A DNA stretch of 64,000 bases from Sulfidibacter corallicola (GCF_017498545.1 NZ_CP071793.1:6895001-6959000); one strand, 5' to 3'; positions 13,801 through 23,723 are shown, numbered from the stretch's first letter. The notes: generated by a model from the sequence alone, not told the origin. A program made the numbers and translations.

Positions 13801-16800
13801 CGCGGTTGAAGGGGTAGTCGCCGTGGGTCAACGCCTGGCCCATCACCTCGCGGACCTGTTCGACCCAGTGGCGAAAGCCGGTCCGGTGGTTGCCGCGAAT
13901 GCGGATCGGCAGAGGGTTGACCAGGTAACTGAAGGTATGGGCACGGCGCAGGTCGTAGCGACAGTGGTTGGGGGTGCCCACCACGGTGTCGTCACCCTGG
14001 GCGAGTCGCTGCAGCCAAAGGTGGTAGGCGGCCATGATCACGGTGAAACCGGTGGTTCGGCACGCTTGGGCCAGATCGGCGATCGCCTTGGAGACCTCGG
14101 GCGAAAACGCCACGGGAACCGTGGTGGCACTAGCGTCCGAGCCGCTCTCGGGTGAATCGTGGGGGATGGGCAGGTGAGACGGCGCATCGCGAAGGTGTTC
14201 CCGCCAGAACTGGGCGTCGGCTCGGGCGCGTGGCCCGTCGAGATAGGCGGCCTGCTGGCGGCGGAGTCGTTCGGGATCGCCCGCCCGCTCGGTCAGCGTA
14301 TCCGGCGAGGTCGCGTAGGCTTGGGAAAACTCGTCCAGGAACAGGGCGATCGACCAAAAATCGGTAATCAGGTGGTGAAACCGGAACAGGATGGGGGTTC
14401 GGTCCGGCAGCCCGGTCAGGACCAGGCAATCCCAGGCCGGCTTGTCGGGGCGGATCAGGGGCGCGTCGAGATGTGGTTGCATGCGATCGAGCCAGGTCGA
14501 GGGGGCCCGCTCCCGACTCGGATCGAGGAGAATCTCCGAAAGCGGCAGTGGTTGGCATTCCGGCAGGCGATAGCCGGCCTTGCCCCCCTGACCCTCGAAC
14601 ACCGCGCGCAGCATGGGGTGGCGCCGTTGGATCCTTTCCAGGACGGCCCGCACCCGGGCGGGATCGGCAGGGGCGTGGAGCACCAGGGCCGTACGCAGGT
14701 GGTAGGCGGTGGTATTCGGCTGTAGACGGTGCAGGTACCACAGTGCTTCCTGGTTGGCCGACAAGGGGATGAGCTCACGAGCGGCTTGGGGTTCGCGAGC
14801 CATCTCCATGTCTTCCGGGGCCGGCGCATTCCGATCTTCCAGGGCCGAGGTCAACGTCGTGACGAGCTGCTCGAGGGTCAGGTCTCCGCGGCAGAGCATC
14901 GCGTCCGCGGTCAGTTCCAAGTCGCGCTGGATGGCGTGATTCAACTTCAGGACCGCCAGCGAATCGGGCAGCCAGACGGCCAATGGGGTGTCCGGTTCCA
15001 GCGCATGCTCGGGCAAACCGGTTCGTGTTCGGAGATACCGCACCAGCCAGGCGCGTACCCATTCGGCGCGTCGTTCCGAAGGTACCGCCCGCAACGCGGT
15101 CCCGTCGATCTCGGAGGTCGCGGCCGGCATATCGTCCTCTTCGAAGAGGTGGCTGGCGATCACTTTCAGGTCGCCCTCCTGAAAGGAACGCGCACAGGCG
15201 CGGCGTTGGATCTTGCCGCTACTTGTTTTCGGCAGGCCGCCCGGGCGCAGCAGTACCGCCGCGTGCAGCTCCACGCCGTGGTGTTCGCGGATGGCCAGGG
15301 ACACGGCCGCGAAGATGGCGTCGATCTCGGGATCACGGCGCGCTTCGCGCTTGATTTCCATGGCCAAAACGGGTCGCTCTCCCCTTGCCGTCTCCACCGC
15401 GAAGGCTGCCGAACCGTTGCGTTTCAGGTCGTCATGGGCCTCTTCGGCCGTGTGTTCCAGATCGCGGGGATACAGGTTGCGACCTTCGACGATGATCAAT
15501 TCCTTGAGCCTGCCCGTGATGAACAGGCGATTCTCGTGCAGGAAACCCAGATCGCCCGTGCGCAGGAAGGGGTTCGGATCGCCGCCCGCCATCTTGGCGG
15601 CGAACACTGCTTCGGACTGGTCGGGCCGGTTCCAGTATCCCAGGGCCACGCTCGGGCTCTGCAGCCAGATTTCGCCGATATGACCGGGCTCCCGGCGGCG
15701 TTGGCTATCGGGATCGACGATGACCACGTGGGTGTCTTGGTCCAATTGTCCGCAGTCGACCACCTGGATCGCCGAAGACTTGCCGGGGGCGGGCACGATG
15801 CGACCCTCGCCCAGGCTCTCAGCCTCCAGGGCCATGTGCCGCGGCGGTTCGCTGCCCCGCGAGGCCGTCACCTTCAGGGTGTGTTCCGCCAGACCGTACC
15901 CTGGCGACAGGGCTTCGCGTCGCAGGCCCGACACCGCGAACGCTTCGGCGAACAGGTCGAGCGTATCCGGACGGATCGGCTCGGCCCCGTTCAACATCAG
16001 CCGCACATGTCCCAAATCCAGTTCGGCGCGTTCGGCTTCCGTAGTTTTTTGGCGCGCCAGATCGAAGGCGAAATTGGGTGCCGCGGTGTGGGTGGCCTTG
16101 TGTCGCGCCATGGCCGCCAGCCACCGCGCGGGTCGCATCAAAAACGCGACCGGTGCCATGAGAAAGCTCGGGACGCCCTTGAATACCGGAACCAGGATGC
16201 CGTAGATCAGTCCCATGTCGTGAAAGGCAGGCAACCAACTCAGGATCGCATCGCCCGGTCCCAACGGTTCGGTTCGGTCCAACGAGGCACAGTTGATCCA
16301 AAGGTTGCGATGACTCACCATCACGCCCTTGGGGTCACCCGTCGATCCGGAGGTGTACTGCAGGAAGGCCAACCGCTGGCCGTCGTCCGGTTGGATTCGG
16401 GTGGAGGTGCGCCGGTTCGGCAGGCGATCCACCGCGATCGTTTCCAGAGGTTGATTCGATTTGGGATCGTGGAGCCGGCGGTTCGCGGAATCGCACTGGG
16501 CCTCGGTGGTCAGGATGGCCGACGCGTCGCAATCCGCCACGATGGCGCTCAGGCGGCGGAAGTGATGGTTGGCCCGCGGTGGATAGGCCGGAACCGCCAC
16601 CATGCCGGCCTGGAGGCATCCGAAAAAGGCCGCGACGAAATCCAGGCCTTGCGGGAAGAGCAGCAGCACGCGCGATCCCTCGGGATAGGCACCCTGCAGA
16701 CGGGCCGCGACCGCGTCGGCACGTTCGGCCAATTGGGCGTAGGTCCATGAACGACCGATTCGGTCACCGTTTTCCAGATAGGTAAATGCGTGGTTGTCCG

Positions 16801-16876
16801 GCGTTTCGGCGGCACGACGGGCGAGCACCTGGGCGAAGGTCGCGCAATCCAGCGAAGAAAGCGACGGGAAGAACAT
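1895..16876 (-). CDS. Hybrid NRPS-PKS megasynthase starting with a fatty acyl-AMP ligase
   Basis: A 4,993-residue assembly-line enzyme predicted to make a lipid-capped peptide-polyketide. Domains in order: FAAL (1-590; A3-type motif from Tyr174; GRNLYPRD and KTSSGKIQRR near its end), ACP (Ser639 in PDSL), C1 (His834-His835, HHLITDF instead of HHxxxDG; a starter-type C by position), A1 (core motif at 1332), PCP1 (Ser1731), C2 (HHLVSDG at 1914), PCP2 (Ser2274) with no A domain between, C3 (HHIAGDG at 2467), A2 (core at 2956), PCP3 (Ser3355), KS (Cys about 3589 in TACSTS), AT (GHSLG about 4038, HAFH motif typical of malonyl-CoA), KR (GGTGGMG about 4588; Tyr-x3-Asn present, no LDD motif) and ACP (Ser4923). 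My aligned specificity residues are DFITVGILF for A1 and DAFIGGLVD for A2; neither matches a code I can assign. The acidic tail ends DDYFEEGEL. A GAGGTAG ribosome-binding site precedes the ATG. Confidence 0.95.
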   Translation of the reverse strand: MFFPSLSSLDCATFAQVLARRAAETPDNHAFTYLENGDRIGRSWTYAQLAERADAVAARLQGAYPEGSRVLLLFPQGLDFVAAFFGCLQAGMVAVPAYPPRANHHFRRLSAIVADCDASAILTTEAQCDSANRRLHDPKSNQPLETIAVDRLPNRRTSTRIQPDDGQRLAFLQYTSGSTGDPKGVMVSHRNLWINCASLDRTEPLGPGDAILSWLPAFHDMGLIYGILVPVFKGVPSFLMAPVAFLMRPARWLAAMARHKATHTAAPNFAFDLARQKTTEAERAELDLGHVRLMLNGAEPIRPDTLDLFAEAFAVSGLRREALSPGYGLAEHTLKVTASRGSEPPRHMALEAESLGEGRIVPAPGKSSAIQVVDCGQLDQDTHVVIVDPDSQRRREPGHIGEIWLQSPSVALGYWNRPDQSEAVFAAKMAGGDPNPFLRTGDLGFLHENRLFITGRLKELIIVEGRNLYPRDLEHTAEEAHDDLKRNGSAAFAVETARGERPVLAMEIKREARRDPEIDAIFAAVSLAIREHHGVELHAAVLLRPGGLPKTSSGKIQRRACARSFQEGDLKVIASHLFEEDDMPAATSEIDGTALRAVPSERRAEWVRAWLVRYLRTRTGLPEHALEPDTPLAVWLPDSLAVLKLNHAIQRDLELTADAMLCRGDLTLEQLVTTLTSALEDRNAPAPEDMEMAREPQAARELIPLSANQEALWYLHRLQPNTTAYHLRTALVLHAPADPARVRAVLERIQRRHPMLRAVFEGQGGKAGYRLPECQPLPLSEILLDPSRERAPSTWLDRMQPHLDAPLIRPDKPAWDCLVLTGLPDRTPILFRFHHLITDFWSIALFLDEFSQAYATSPDTLTERAGDPERLRRQQAAYLDGPRARADAQFWREHLRDAPSHLPIPHDSPESGSDASATTVPVAFSPEVSKAIADLAQACRTTGFTVIMAAYHLWLQRLAQGDDTVVGTPNHCRYDLRRAHTFSYLVNPLPIRIRGNHRTGFRHWVEQVREVMGQALTHGDYPFNRVVADVAPERNVNETPVFQAMLVFQNPPLHAELSTLAFTGRTSEFALHGLSFSSLPLPSPPPPIDLTLDLAFSEGTWVGELACSPRRFLPQTARRFAAWFGTLLEAAVREPARVVTSLPLIDSATREMLLRDWNHSGPVLKPVAAIHHFIERQARAIPHRIALETVTDENGNAFVSQPLTLSYDAWNRASNQAARYLRGLGIRREDRVGVLVARESIWQVATLGIWKAGAIYVPLDPDYPSDRLNHLIAHSRPRILIDLHGSLETSALSIPDGVVVIGRAQLEREIRRQEDRDLDLEILSGQGAALIYTSGSTGRPKGALLQHDAIVNIMAGMIDLVPADDDTRLAQIMSPSFDFSLIEWAYSVGRGGCLLLGLPQPFWPDGEALERFRHWGVTTLTVSPSFIAQLPPRPWPALRLLVCGGEPTSAQLARTWADDRMYLNIYGPAECTLFATSAEIRPDGRRPDLGFIMPGASLYLLDAALAPVAPGQIGEIYLGGISVSRGYFDQPGLTADRFVPDPFADGGEDRPAGGRLYRTGDLARFLPDGRLDFHRRIDHQIKLRGYRIEPGEIEHHLDSHPATGESLVAAEWASGIPKRLLAWIRLAEGISEPPSSDALRHYLSQHLPEYMVPARIWVRDSFPRTPNNKVDRQALLDSVRTGSDARGATAHLDDEPPSGRAEETLARMWADLVPGPAVTRASHFFQRGGHSLDAVTLAARIENEIGRSVPVAALIEEPTLAGMAAALKRVHPACFELSQDPESHGSGPHPLSNGQLSLWFHQQIATVPHLYHVPVAFHLHGPLDRGRFVRTFSALVQRHAMLRARFRPDAEEPTQTIEEDVVANLHFETIPPDRWKSHFEQAVERPFDLRVEAPIRASLFQLTPDHHLFVLVAHHLVSDGHSMGVLLREWSRLYDTAAEGSTPAEPSLPPLPYEYPAFARAERAWWNPTRLGPALDFWDRYLDRAPTLNLPTDHRTPSVPDFKAETICFTLPETTDSAIGRLCSQAKVTPFAVLFGACHTWLAQLCGQRDFVIATPVTLRSTKDLEHMVGHLVNMLPIRLDASPYRRFCDVLEAAAHRVHEALAHREVPFRLIATNRNRKTSWNPVFRVMFSYENFPAHRLDLDGLEARLQPLEVDVAKFDLGITITHRNDRMACRVTFNRDLFSPEKRAALAMDFQATLERLLTEPDLELDVSPAAERAVESEGIAPMRGSCPEPRPGVSDGMCGELRRMFGEVLERDAIGEFDDFFELGGHSLNGTRLLNRIRDHFGIHLTLRDFFLHPSPRPLADLLAERLTSASHEGACESAIGEVSPQAAPLSYPQRRLWFLEQLRGQGPLYYLAGSMRLTGDLDASALWAALSAVVERHEILRTTYRSRNGEPIQSVQSATTLAPKVIDLTHLDPEGAEREAERLIQGELSQPIDLGADPTMRALLIESCPRRYHLSIVLHHIAGDGWSIPILFADLETAYNAAVAGRTAQLPALPLQYRHFAARQRTWIESGRFDGQLAFWRRTLAAPPDLLHFAIEPWQTGSGPTATDPTATGEDQGSEYTLDIPPQLAEAWERKSRERHLTPFMAYLAATAVLLSRLTDRYDFCIGTQIANRQYEGTENLIGFFSNTLALRMRVGATEDLDTWFSTVRDTCLDAFAHQDYPFDLLIEKLGLGGDPNGNPFFNVVFAYQEELQPPRLDHLDVALRETQLNRAKFDLTFLLVHLRDGTRRLVLDYRSASFGEACIAAMARQFTLLLERLTGEPEAPVRRVDLTTPEERTKLLHRWPEGKTSGPGAPSLIHQTFVDIARAQPDRPALVNVGRHPEDRDMTYGQLEAWSAAIARDLRAHGVGPEIPVAVFAEHEAAAYASVLGIWRAGGIYLPLDPEFPPERLQFMISEVVPKVIIARAGLQLPVDVEVPRLDPGRPPEPGTQVELSTSPLDPDHLAYIIYTSGSTGRPKGTMLTYGGLARVPRTVIEDLEITAEDRVLHLSSFSFDASIFDMVFAFCSGAALCHTSHDERLPGPPLAESLRRGRITFAIAPNSIWAATPEDNLPDLRLIGSGGEASTPQVVARWMRTCPVINLYGPTETTVDATLHVLRERDLARIPPIGRPVSGVLVRVLDSELQLVPPGQPGELFIGGAGVGRGYLGRPGLTAEKFIPDPHASKPGSRLYRTGDKVVWSDEGHLIFIARLDHQVKLRGFRIELHEIAAVLRRHPAINDALALVHRAQDNPESLHAFVTLDPSYGGPAPREQALRDFTTQRLPHFMVPQHLHVIDAFPLLHSGKTDRAALLARLDRPAANDVPRDPQPSPIPRQPRVQPLDAILALWGELLEREPDPQANFFDLGGHSLLLLRLRDLIAERHGIELDLIELFRHPTPVGQANLLQSQWPTSIATVPEETHRVRETASRETRSDDVALIGMALRVPGADSPEAFWDNLKRGLCSIRDLTPQEREALDPELREDPDHVARVADLPHIDRFDADLFGMSPMEARVTDPQQRLLLELAWEALERAGYPAGTGQGDVGVFAGTGWPDYLTRHLLNNREAWRTMGDYQMSLAVEKDFAATRIAYKLNLKGTSLTVQTACSTSLVAVHLAREALLRGDCDLALAGGATLHMPPARGYLYQEGMILSPDGKCRAFDAEARGTIPGDGAAFVVLKKLDDALRDGDPIHAIVKSSATNNDGAHKVGFTAPSVDGQSEVIEQALRSGGISPESIGYVEAHGTGTPLGDPIEVQALTRAWRKFTDKRGFCALGSVKTNIGHLDTAAGVVGLIKAALAVKHGAVPPSLHFQTPNPHIDFDSGPFRVADRLRDWSASARRAAVSSFGIGGTNAHVILESPPGDRHPTGQRRSERVRHPLVVSAKSEGDLKIAAQRLLDHLHEVPEGRLGDVAWTLAAGRKPFPHRLAVHAADGEEARERLGRAAENPPPRSPAQTPVVALFPGQGTQFPGMGLPFRGDPVFDETIDHCADILHAALGFDLRDPLYADPNDPETAHLWDERLAQTRVGQPILFSFEIALARAWRQRGLRVDFAVGHSLGEWVAATFAEVFALEDALRLVALRGRLMGDAPAGAMLAIGRGAAATRALLRTHCSTGDVAIAAENGPDQTVVSGPSASIAHLQDEWREAGEKVRIVQSHHAFHSASMAGAMEPLARAIAAVTRREPAMPFLSCVTGMPITPEQAVDPDYWARQLRGPVLMADGLASVPGAQQAVWLELGPRRTLSGLVAANIGQDAVSRTRQVMDRDGAATDPAPIAARLWEAGARWDWPAWFGSEYRKLELPTYPFDRASHWIEPVRESPRRQVPAVRAPVDRSPDPAGTNLAKSASHSRRLPITDWFHAPSWRRLAVARTVEAPRPTPDHGDALVFGDEGGLIEALCARLEGAGTRTVRVQRGDRFRRLGGDRYQVNPASFEDFEALSRELGSLPRGCFYLWPMQMDASSSPQEWEAVCFGALAALARWYAKERGDREYRLLAGADSLADPFGAPPVPEKSLLRGPLAALANEFPQLGCALIDIGMGTPHEKSVDLLVREWIEPNSTSLPSPAVLALRGAHVWQESFEPLPTKPDPAHRARIRRGGVYLITGGTGGMGLTLATHLAECGAGVLVLCSRSGDTTTGTQVPVTIPGEAVAREAAERRALLEHLRDLEIELLIETLDIADRGEVTRLRDRLLARFGAVHGIVHAAGVPGNGLLARMEPDAWQSVFAPKVEGTRLVHELFAGPELDFLLLCGSLISATGTFGQADYLAANAFQDAFAEAASARGTQVLSIGWDMWLSIGMATRSPLQHMTGSRPSPYGIEPAEGPEVVARALSTGMARLLVVTHPSKFRPFDVQWDTGSSSVEIRQGQAPSDPSDLPSPERSPEESPGEEPVRNGSHGHPRPRIETPFVAPRDELEAALAEIWRAALGLAEVGVEDHLFELGGNSLLALQILAEIRDQLGVNLPQAAFFDQLTIAGIAVRLRIERDESVCHMEEEAEPAVPLPHSRDDYFEEGEL

Positions 16877-17304
16877 GCGAACTACCTCTATCGGTTGGAG
16901 TCGTGCAAAGCGGTGCCCGGGAGGTCGAAAGGGCGAGGGCGTTCGCTTCGAAATGACGTGGAGCTGGGCATCCCCGCCGGATTCGTGTGAAGACCTCGTG
17001 GACAGGTGGGGCCAATCTGCCGGCTCCTTCGCGCATGTTCCGCTGGGAAAAACCGAGAACCCCTGCAGGATGAATGAAGGAATTACGACCGAATGGGACG
17101 GATACCGGCAATCGCGAGGTCAATTGGTGACGGGATCGAGAAGGGAAATTGGGACTTATTTTAGACCAAGCGGATGAAAACGCAACGCTTAGAAAAGGCG
17201 GGTTTTCGAGAAAGGCTGCCGGTCGACACGGCCGAAATGAAAACGGCGTTCCGCGATCGCCGATCGACCCGGTCCCCCTGCGTGGGAAGATGCCGTCATG
17301 TGGT
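16877..17304. other. Intergenic region upstream of the megasynthase
   Basis: About 430 bases separate the megasynthase start from the 3' end of the hybrid kinase gene; both genes are on the minus strand. The only clear signal is the megasynthase ribosome-binding site just above 16876. I see no convincing sigma-70 promoter, no regulator operator and no small gene. The cluster promoter probably lies here because of the gap, but it could not be placed. Confidence 0.5.
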
Positions 17305-20466
<3,162 letters not shown>

Positions 20467-20889
20467 ACCAACCTCTTCTCGAACTCATGTGTCGTGGACC
20501 GCGTTACCGTCCAGTCGGCCTCGTCGGGAGAAGATGATTTCCGCGCGCCACGCGAAAACCGTGGTTTTCGAAAGAAGGCTCATGCTGCGGGAAATCAATG
20601 CGTGTGCCTTGTAATATTGGATTTGTGTTTGAAATTTAGTGCATCTGGGCCTGGTATGCAACGGGAAAAACCCGAGGCGCCCAAGGCTTTTGGCGACGTC
20701 GCACCCGGGAGGTCGGGGGTCGTGGCTCCGGCTTCATGGTCGGGGACGATTGCTGTTAAAGTAGGCCATGCCGGTTCGGACGTGGAAGGACCTCCGGCCA
20801 TGGGGTTTGTCGGTCGTTTCGGCGGACGGCTAGGTTCGCGAAAGGAACTCGCCGGTTCGGTCACGGTCGGCGCGAAGGAGGAGGTGCTC
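20467..20889. other. Intergenic region between divergent kinase and ribD genes
   Basis: A 423-base divergent region. The frame of ribD stays open through it, but the protein read there shows no deaminase similarity, and the strong ribosome-binding site sits only before 20890. No FMN riboswitch signature was recognised. Promoters for both genes must lie here or just inside; I could not place them reliably. Confidence 0.5.
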
Positions 20890-22074
20890 ATGGGACCGGA
20901 AGACGAAGGACATCCATCCTTTCGCTCCGAGGATCTGCGCTACATGCAGCGTGCCCTGGATTTGGCGATCCGGGCCGAAGGACGCACCGCGCCCAATCCG
21001 ATGGTCGGCGCCGTGATCGTGCGCGACGGTCGCGTGCTGGGCGAGGGGTGGCACCGGCGGGCGGGTGGTCCCCACGCCGAGATCGAGGCGTTGCGGGCCG
21101 CCGATGCGGCCGGTGAGGACGTGCGTGGCGCCGTGATGTACGTTTCGCTCGAGCCTTGCTGCCACCACGGCAAGACCCCGCCCTGTACCGCGGCCCTGAT
21201 CGAAGCCGGCATCGGAATCGTCTATTACGCGGTACCCGACGAGAATCCGCGGGTTGCCGGCGGCGGTCATCGTCAACTGGTCGAGGCGGGCATTCACGTG
21301 GTGTGCGGCCCACTGGAGACCGAGGCCCGCTTTCTCAACCGCGCTTTCTTTCATTTCATTTCCAAGCGAAGGCCTTGGGTCATCGCCAAGTACGCGATGA
21401 GCCTGGATGGTCGGATCGCGACCCATACGGGATCCAGCCAGTGGATTTCCGGCGCCGAGGCGCTGACCGAAGCCCATCGTCTTCGCGACCGATGCGATGG
21501 CATTCTCGTCGGGGCCGGCACGGCCCTGGCCGACGATCCGCGTTTGACCGTGCGGCTACCCGACACCCCGGTGGCCCATCCGACACGGATCCTGTTGGAC
21601 AGTCGCGGTCGTGTCCCGCTCGGGGCCAACCTGTTCGACCCCGACCTGCCAGGGGCGACCTGGGTGGCGACCACCGAGGCCATGGACCCTGCCCATCGGG
21701 CTGCCCTGACCGCGCGCGGGGTCGTCGTGATTTTGTGTGAAACCGATGGATCGGGCCGGGTGCGCCTGGTGCACCTCCTCGAAGCGTTGGCCCGCAGGGG
21801 TGTGGTCACGCTGATGGTCGAGGGCGGCTCGGCGGTGGTTGGCTCTTTCTTTTCCCAGGGTTTGATCCAGGAGACCTGGGTGGTGGTGGGCGGCAAGTTG
21901 ATCGGCGGCACGGCGGCACCGGGTCCCATCGGCGGCGTGGGCGTCGCCCTGATCGGGGATGCTCCGGCGGTGGATCTGTTCGAAGGCCGGCCGGTGGGCG
22001 GCGATTTCCTACTGCGCGCCCTCGTGCGTCCACCAAAACTGTCCACTAAAAACACGAAAAAACACGAAAAATAG
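20890..22074 (+). CDS. ribD: Bifunctional riboflavin biosynthesis deaminase/reductase RibD
   Basis: RibD deaminates the pyrimidine product of GTP cyclohydrolase II and then reduces its ribosyl side chain in riboflavin synthesis. At 394 residues it has the usual two-domain length. The N-terminal deaminase has the zinc motif His62-Ala-Glu64 and the PCC...PPC cysteine motif. The C-terminal reductase starts with RPWVIAKYAMSLDG and has the GSSQWISG segment. The start at 20890 is chosen because an AAGGAGGAGG ribosome-binding site ends 5 bases before it; the frame upstream is open but unlike the family. No other riboflavin gene is adjacent. The last ten residues (STKNTKKHEK) are encoded by an intergenic repeat that has run into the end of the gene. 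Confidence 0.95.
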   Translation: MGPEDEGHPSFRSEDLRYMQRALDLAIRAEGRTAPNPMVGAVIVRDGRVLGEGWHRRAGGPHAEIEALRAADAAGEDVRGAVMYVSLEPCCHHGKTPPCTAALIEAGIGIVYYAVPDENPRVAGGGHRQLVEAGIHVVCGPLETEARFLNRAFFHFISKRRPWVIAKYAMSLDGRIATHTGSSQWISGAEALTEAHRLRDRCDGILVGAGTALADDPRLTVRLPDTPVAHPTRILLDSRGRVPLGANLFDPDLPGATWVATTEAMDPAHRAALTARGVVVILCETDGSGRVRLVHLLEALARRGVVTLMVEGGSAVVGSFFSQGLIQETWVVVGGKLIGGTAAPGPIGGVGVALIGDAPAVDLFEGRPVGGDFLLRALVRPPKLSTKNTKKHEK

Positions 22075-22720
22075 CCTGGTCGGTTTTGGGGCCTCCTCGC
22101 TCGACCAAGCGGGGTAGAGAACTGGGACGGTGTGTGTTTTTCTCGTCGGTTGGCAGGGTTGCGGCGGTTTTCTGCGGAGACAACCATGGCCCGGTCGGTT
22201 TTGGGGCTGGCTCGCTTGACCGAAGCGCTCGGTCATTTGAACCGTTTTGTGATTAAATCCCTGCGACCTGTGAATTCCCTTCGTGGTTTGGGGGAATTGT
22301 TCGCTGAAATTAGACCCTTACTGAAATGGCGTGCATGGAATCTGGCATCTCGCAGACCGGAGGGGTTGCATTTGATCCATGGTAGCCTGCCCACGAACCA
22401 CCCCGGTCGACACGAATGTCCAAGCTGCTGATCGGAAAACCGTAATGAAATAATAGGTTTACTCGGAGACGTCAAGCAGGCTCACCTGCGTTGGCGGTGC
22501 CCTCCCGAAGGTTTCGATGTGGCATTTCAAAAGCATGGACCGTGATCGGTGTGGTGTTCCGAACATTCGTGTGAATCTGGGTGATTCGTGGACACATTCT
22601 CGTTGGTCGGCAGCAATCCCCCGGGAAGTAGCGCCAGTGTTCCCGCTTGTGCCAAAGGAGCATCGTTTTCACGATCCATGTTCCAAACATCGATCAAGCA
22701 CGGCAGAAGACGGAGCATCC
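22075..22720. repeat. Repeat-rich intergenic region between ribD and the MerR gene
   Basis: No gene is supported in these 646 bases between two convergent genes. An imperfect direct repeat built on GGTCGGTTTTGGGGC occurs near 22080 and again near 22194. A CACGAAAA-type repeat forms the end of ribD (about 22045-22072), and a related copy in the opposite orientation forms the end of the MerR gene (about 22735-22770). A further TCGTGGACACATTC-type relative lies near 22580. The short open frames here look random. Confidence 0.6.
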
Positions 22721-23617
22721 TCAATCGACCGGGTTCGCGTTCGTGTGTTTTCGTGTATTTGGTGGACCGTGGCTCTCTAAAAAGTTGAGCAGGTGCTTCA
22801 GCGTGTCGCAGAAAACCGTGTAGCGAATGTGTTCGCGGACCGGTTCCGTGAACCCCCGACCGCCGATCGCCAGCCAGCAGCCCGTCGCCCGACAGGCCGC
22901 CCAAATCAGCGCACAGTCTCGCTGGAACCGCGCCTCGTCGGCGATCGTCGAAACGCTCAGCCAGAACAGCCGCGGCTTGCGCGTTTCGATCGCCTTGGCC
23001 AAGGTCTCTCCCGGCAGGTTGGTGCCCAACGTCTGGCTGTGCCAGCCGCGCTCGCGCAGCAGGACCTCCACCATGACGTTGGCCAACTGGTACGGATCCT
23101 CCGTGAGACCGGCGCCCAGGGAGAGCTCGGCCTGGGCGGGAGCCGGTCGGATCAGGTTCGACAAGGCGACCAGTGCTCGCATGCAGATCACGCCACTCAA
23201 ACGCTCCTGGTAGACCTCCAGGTCGCCACGCGCCCAGGCCGATCCGATCTCGTGAAACGCCGGGGCCAGAATGTCGTCGAAGAGCCGCTCCAGCGGCGCA
23301 CCACTGGTGTAGTACTCGGTCATCATCACCCGCAGCGTCTGCTCGTCGCCGCGAACCAACAAATCCATGACAGTGTCCATCGAAGGTAGCGACCCCGCCG
23401 AATGCGCCGAACGACCCTTGGACAACCCGAGGATTTCCGGGGCGACCAGATCGTACTTGCTGCGGCGCACGAAGTGCAGGACCTCCTGCTTGGTGATGCG
23501 GCGGTGTCCGCCGACCGTGCGATGGACTTCCAGAAGCCCGCGATCGCACCAGCGCTTGAGCGATGCCTCGCTGACGCCGATTGCCGCGGCCACTTGCTTG
23601 GGACTGTAGAGCTGCAT
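22721..23617 (-). CDS. MerR-family regulator, LitR/CarH type with degenerate B12 domain
   Basis: A 298-residue transcription factor. Residues 1-70 are a MerR-type winged helix (LYSPKQVAAAIGVSEASLKRWCDRG, TVGGHRRI). The rest resembles the B12-binding photoreceptor domain of CarH/LitR proteins, which repress light-induced genes in the dark. The adenosylcobalamin contacts look altered. In GSAWARGDLEVYQERLSG the Trp and Glu are kept, but the usual Glu-His is Glu-Arg. The axial-ligand motif (GExHxLG in CarH) reads TEDPYQLA with no His. This recalls the class II LitR regulators, which do not sense B12. It is divergent from the membrane-lipid operon at 23787, a familiar arrangement, and probably controls it. 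The C-terminal tail (NTRKHTNANPVD) is repeat-derived. Confidence 0.9.
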   Translation of the reverse strand: MQLYSPKQVAAAIGVSEASLKRWCDRGLLEVHRTVGGHRRITKQEVLHFVRRSKYDLVAPEILGLSKGRSAHSAGSLPSMDTVMDLLVRGDEQTLRVMMTEYYTSGAPLERLFDDILAPAFHEIGSAWARGDLEVYQERLSGVICMRALVALSNLIRPAPAQAELSLGAGLTEDPYQLANVMVEVLLRERGWHSQTLGTNLPGETLAKAIETRKPRLFWLSVSTIADEARFQRDCALIWAACRATGCWLAIGGRGFTEPVREHIRYTVFCDTLKHLLNFLESHGPPNTRKHTNANPVD

Positions 23618-23640
23618 GATTCACCTGAGAAAAAAATGAA

Positions 23641-23720
23641 CGATTTGACCGATATTTTTAATCTAAATTCCGAATACCGTCGAATGCAAGAGTAGTGATG
23701 ATCGTTTTGAACGTTTTGAT
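23641..23720. promoter_or_regulatory. Candidate paired operators of the LitR-like regulator
   Basis: Two similar blocks of tandem 9-base steps sit in the divergent region: CGATTTGAC-CGATATTTT at 23641-23658 and CGTTTTGAA-CGTTTTGAT at 23703-23720. The first lies just downstream of the regulator's candidate -10 box, the second directly upstream of the operon's candidate -35 box. These are sensible places for autorepression and operon repression. Assignment to this regulator is inference. Confidence 0.35.
23660..23689 (-). promoter_or_regulatory. Candidate promoter of the MerR-family regulator gene
   Basis: Read on the minus strand, TTGCAT (23689-23684) and TAGATT (23665-23660) are separated by 18 bases. 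They lie about 45-70 bases upstream of the start codon at 23617. The same TAGATT hexamer appears in the divergent candidate promoter, and a CGATTTGAC repeat follows the -10 box. Confidence 0.4.
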
Positions 23721-23723
23721 AAC

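Noticed and set aside
16901..16925. Sigma-54-like element upstream of the megasynthase (minus strand GGGCACCGCTTTGCA)
   Set aside because: GG and GC have the right spacing, but the surrounding bases do not match the TGGCAC consensus, and no activator gene is nearby.
17240..17262. Possible terminator after the hybrid kinase gene (CGGCG...CGCCG then TTTT on the minus strand)
   Set aside because: The stem is only five pairs with a nine-base loop and a short T-run; too weak to call.
20494..20889. FMN riboswitch or longer ribD start
   Set aside because: No conserved RFN-element segments were recognised, and the upstream frame lacks similarity; the strong ribosome-binding site is at 20880-20889.
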